In this document: positions 44,023 to 45,540 of the stretch, piece by piece
Numbering within the stretch: the stretch's first letter is position 1
How the letters are laid out: each line of letters starts with the position of its first letter
Notes under the pieces: generated by a model
Databases searched by the model: none
Seen by the model: only the letters and a program-made list of their open reading frames with translations
Told to the model about the DNA's origin: nothing
Position numbers and translations under genes: made by a program
Assembly (NCBI GenBank): GCA_002292265.1
Contig: DBBQ01000013.1
Coordinates: forward strand, 6,822 to 52,361
Length of the DNA: 45,540 bases
Source: Flavobacteriaceae bacterium UBA980
Lineage (GTDB): Bacteria; Bacteroidota; Bacteroidia; Flavobacteriales; Flavobacteriaceae
Reading direction: 5' to 3'

Positions 44023-45132
44023 TTAAACTATAGTTTCGAGCTCAATATACTCCAAATCAAATGCCTCTGCAACTTCTTTGTACACCACTTTCCCATTAAT
44101 GATGTTTAACCCTTTTGCCAAGACAGGGTTTTCAAGGCAGGCTTGTTTCCAACCTTTATTTGCCAGTTGTAAAGCATAATTTAATGTGGCGTTGGTCAGC
44201 GCTGTCGTAGAGGTATTGGGAACGGCTCCGGGCATATTGGTTACCGCATAGTGAATTATTCCTTCTTTGATTACAATAGGATTATCATGTGTGGTGGGTT
44301 CACTTGTTTCAAAACACCCTCCTTGATCAATAGCTACATCAACCAGTACGGTACCGGGCATCATTTTAGACAGCATTTCTTTACGTACTAATTTTGGTGC
44401 TTTTGATCCTGGAATTAGTACCGTCCCGATGATTAGGTGGGATCTTTGAATCTCTTTTTCTAACGTGTAAGAATTTGAAAAAACAGGCGTTACGTTTGCT
44501 GGCATGGTACTTTCTAGATAACGTAGGCGCTCCAGGTTAGTATCAAAAATAGTTACGTTAGCCCCCAGGCCTGCTGCCATCAGAGCAGCTTCAGTTCCTG
44601 CTACTCCACCACCAATGACCATTACATTAGCAGGTTTTACCCCTGTTACACCTCCTAAAAGAATTCCAAACCCTCCAAAGGGTTTTTCGAGGTACTTAGC
44701 ACCTTCTTGAGTTGCCATTCTACCGGCCACCTCGGACATGGGAATTAAAAGAGGAAGTCTTCCATGATCTTCCACTGTTTCGTAAGCCAAACAGACCGCA
44801 TTAGACGCTACCATTGCGTCTGTGAGCTTTCTACTAGATGCAAAATGGAAATAGGTAAACAGCAATTGATCAGGTTGGATTAAGGGGTATTCTGATTCAA
44901 TAGGCTCTTTGACCTTAATGATCATTTCCGCAAATTTATAAACCGATTCGATATCGGGTTCCATTGTACAGCCCACCTCCAAATAGGCATCGTCTGAAAA
45001 GCCACTCAATAGCCCTGCACTTTTTTGAACATGGACTTCGTGACCCGCGCGTATGAGTGTTAAAGCACCCGCAGGGGTAACACCTACGCGAGCTTCTTGA
45101 GGTTTGATCTCTTTAGGGACACCAATTTTCAT
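44023..45132 (-). CDS. ald: Alanine dehydrogenase
   Basis: 369 residues. Family landmarks are MKIGVPKEIKPQEARVGVTP, MIIKVKEPIESEYP (substrate-binding Lys), LFTYFHFASSRKLT (catalytic His), NAD loop VIGGGVAGTEAAL, and TNMPGAVPNTSTTALTNATL. It interconverts L-alanine and pyruvate plus ammonia with NAD. An exact TATTTTTG box lies on the reverse strand (45185-45178), 45 bases upstream of the ATG. Confidence 0.95.
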   Translation of the reverse strand: MKIGVPKEIKPQEARVGVTPAGALTLIRAGHEVHVQKSAGLLSGFSDDAYLEVGCTMEPDIESVYKFAEMIIKVKEPIESEYPLIQPDQLLFTYFHFASSRKLTDAMVASNAVCLAYETVEDHGRLPLLIPMSEVAGRMATQEGAKYLEKPFGGFGILLGGVTGVKPANVMVIGGGVAGTEAALMAAGLGANVTIFDTNLERLRYLESTMPANVTPVFSNSYTLEKEIQRSHLIIGTVLIPGSKAPKLVRKEMLSKMMPGTVLVDVAIDQGGCFETSEPTTHDNPIVIKEGIIHYAVTNMPGAVPNTSTTALTNATLNYALQLANKGWKQACLENPVLAKGLNIINGKVVYKEVAEAFDLEYIELETIV

Positions 45133-45429
45133 AGAACAATTTTTATCGAATATAGGAATTTAGACTATTTAATAATTCAAAAATAACAGGAAATTATTAT
45201 TAACTATTTAACTTTAGTAGAACCCGATACAATTCCCATAAACTAGTTCAATAAAGTCCGAACTATCGAATAAAAAGTGATAAAATAGAACAAACAGAGT
45301 CATTACAAAAAGACCTTGAAGTCCGCGAAGGCTGAAGATGGGAAAAACTCTTCCAAAAGAGAAAAAAAGTTGACTAGAAATAAAAAAACCACAAGTACCT
45401 TATACGTTAAAGCTTGCAGTTTTAAGTAG
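45133..45429. other. Gene-free AT-rich spacer between ald and tRNA-Arg
   Basis: About 297 bases with no convincing open frame. It contains the ald -7 box (reverse strand 45185-45178). It also holds a small hairpin, CTCTT-CCAA-AAGAG (45348-45361), which on the reverse strand is followed by five T. That could terminate the tRNA transcript, though the stem is only 5 pairs. Nothing else was recognised. Confidence 0.4.
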
Positions 45430-45503
45430 TGATCGCGATAGGATTCGAACCTATGACCGTCTGCTTAGAAGGCAGATGCTCTATCCAGCTGAGCTACGGG
45501 CCG
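45430..45503 (-). tRNA. tRNA-Arg (anticodon TCT), acceptor stem mismatched
   Basis: Read on the reverse strand, the D arm (GCTC...GAGC), anticodon arm (TCTGC-CTTCTAA-GCAGA, anticodon TCT), variable loop (CGGTC) and T arm (ATAGG-TTCGAAT-CCTAT) are all normal. The acceptor strands, however, are CGGCCCG at the 5' side and CGCGATC at the 3' side. They give only three Watson-Crick pairs and one wobble out of seven. The gene may be a chimera or a pseudo-tRNA. A TATAAT-like box lies just upstream on the reverse strand (about 45510-45515). Confidence 0.75.
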
Positions 45504-45540
45504 CTAACTAAATTATAGTAAAGCATTTTAACGGGCTTGC

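Overview
The window looks like the chromosome of a marine-type member of the Flavobacteriaceae (Bacteroidota). The DNA is AT-rich. Shine-Dalgarno sites are not evident and UUG starts are common. Several promoters fit the Bacteroidota consensus (TTG, about 21 bases, TAnnTTTG). The gene content also fits: bacillithiol synthesis (bshA), an outer-membrane lptD beside a peptidoglycan amidase, a large TamB, and the tsaD/rsmE and pfkA/gap blocks.

Layout. (1) 215-3800, + strand: outer-membrane protein, GNAT-like protein and mnmE, tightly packed. (2) 3801-5240: a scrap zone straight after mnmE, holding a truncated tyrosine integrase, an imperfect copy of the mnmE 3' end, an NAD(P)-binding remnant, a cupredoxin gene without a normal start codon and a stop-riddled pseudogene. 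(3) 5475-12085: a compact eight-gene + strand operon. It encodes two SDR dehydrogenases, an RraA-type aldolase, an enolase-superfamily enzyme, an NTF2-like/RidA fusion, a creatininase-family amidohydrolase, a sodium:solute symporter and a 42-residue membrane protein coupled to the symporter. It reads as an import-and-degrade pathway for an unidentified, probably nitrogen-containing or cyclic-amide, small molecule. (4) 12325-17708: secreted and periplasmic genes, including a PLP enzyme, a Kazal-type lipoprotein, pterin dehydratase, a DUF1080 protein and a penicillin-acylase-family hydrolase. (5) 17714-26957, - strand: a long run from the AmiC-type amidase through MlaD, two Fe-S proteins, a HAD phosphatase, a conserved unknown and a GH3/beta-lactamase fusion to bshA. 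(6) 27060-41765: lptD, ridA, GlcNAc kinase, gap, pfkA, tamB, tsaD, rsmE, an AI-2E-type permease and an M20 peptidase. (7) 41899-45503: a higBA toxin-antitoxin pair, nitronate monooxygenase, a DUF4442 protein, alanine dehydrogenase and a tRNA-Arg(TCT) whose acceptor stem does not pair.

Three points deserve most attention. The first is the uncharacterised catabolic operon. The second is the recurrence of ATA exactly where a start ATG is expected in three unrelated small genes (cupredoxin, Kazal lipoprotein, HigB). The third is the mnmE 3' end, which looks like an old integration site. All functional statements rest on motif reading only; no database search or structure prediction was run.
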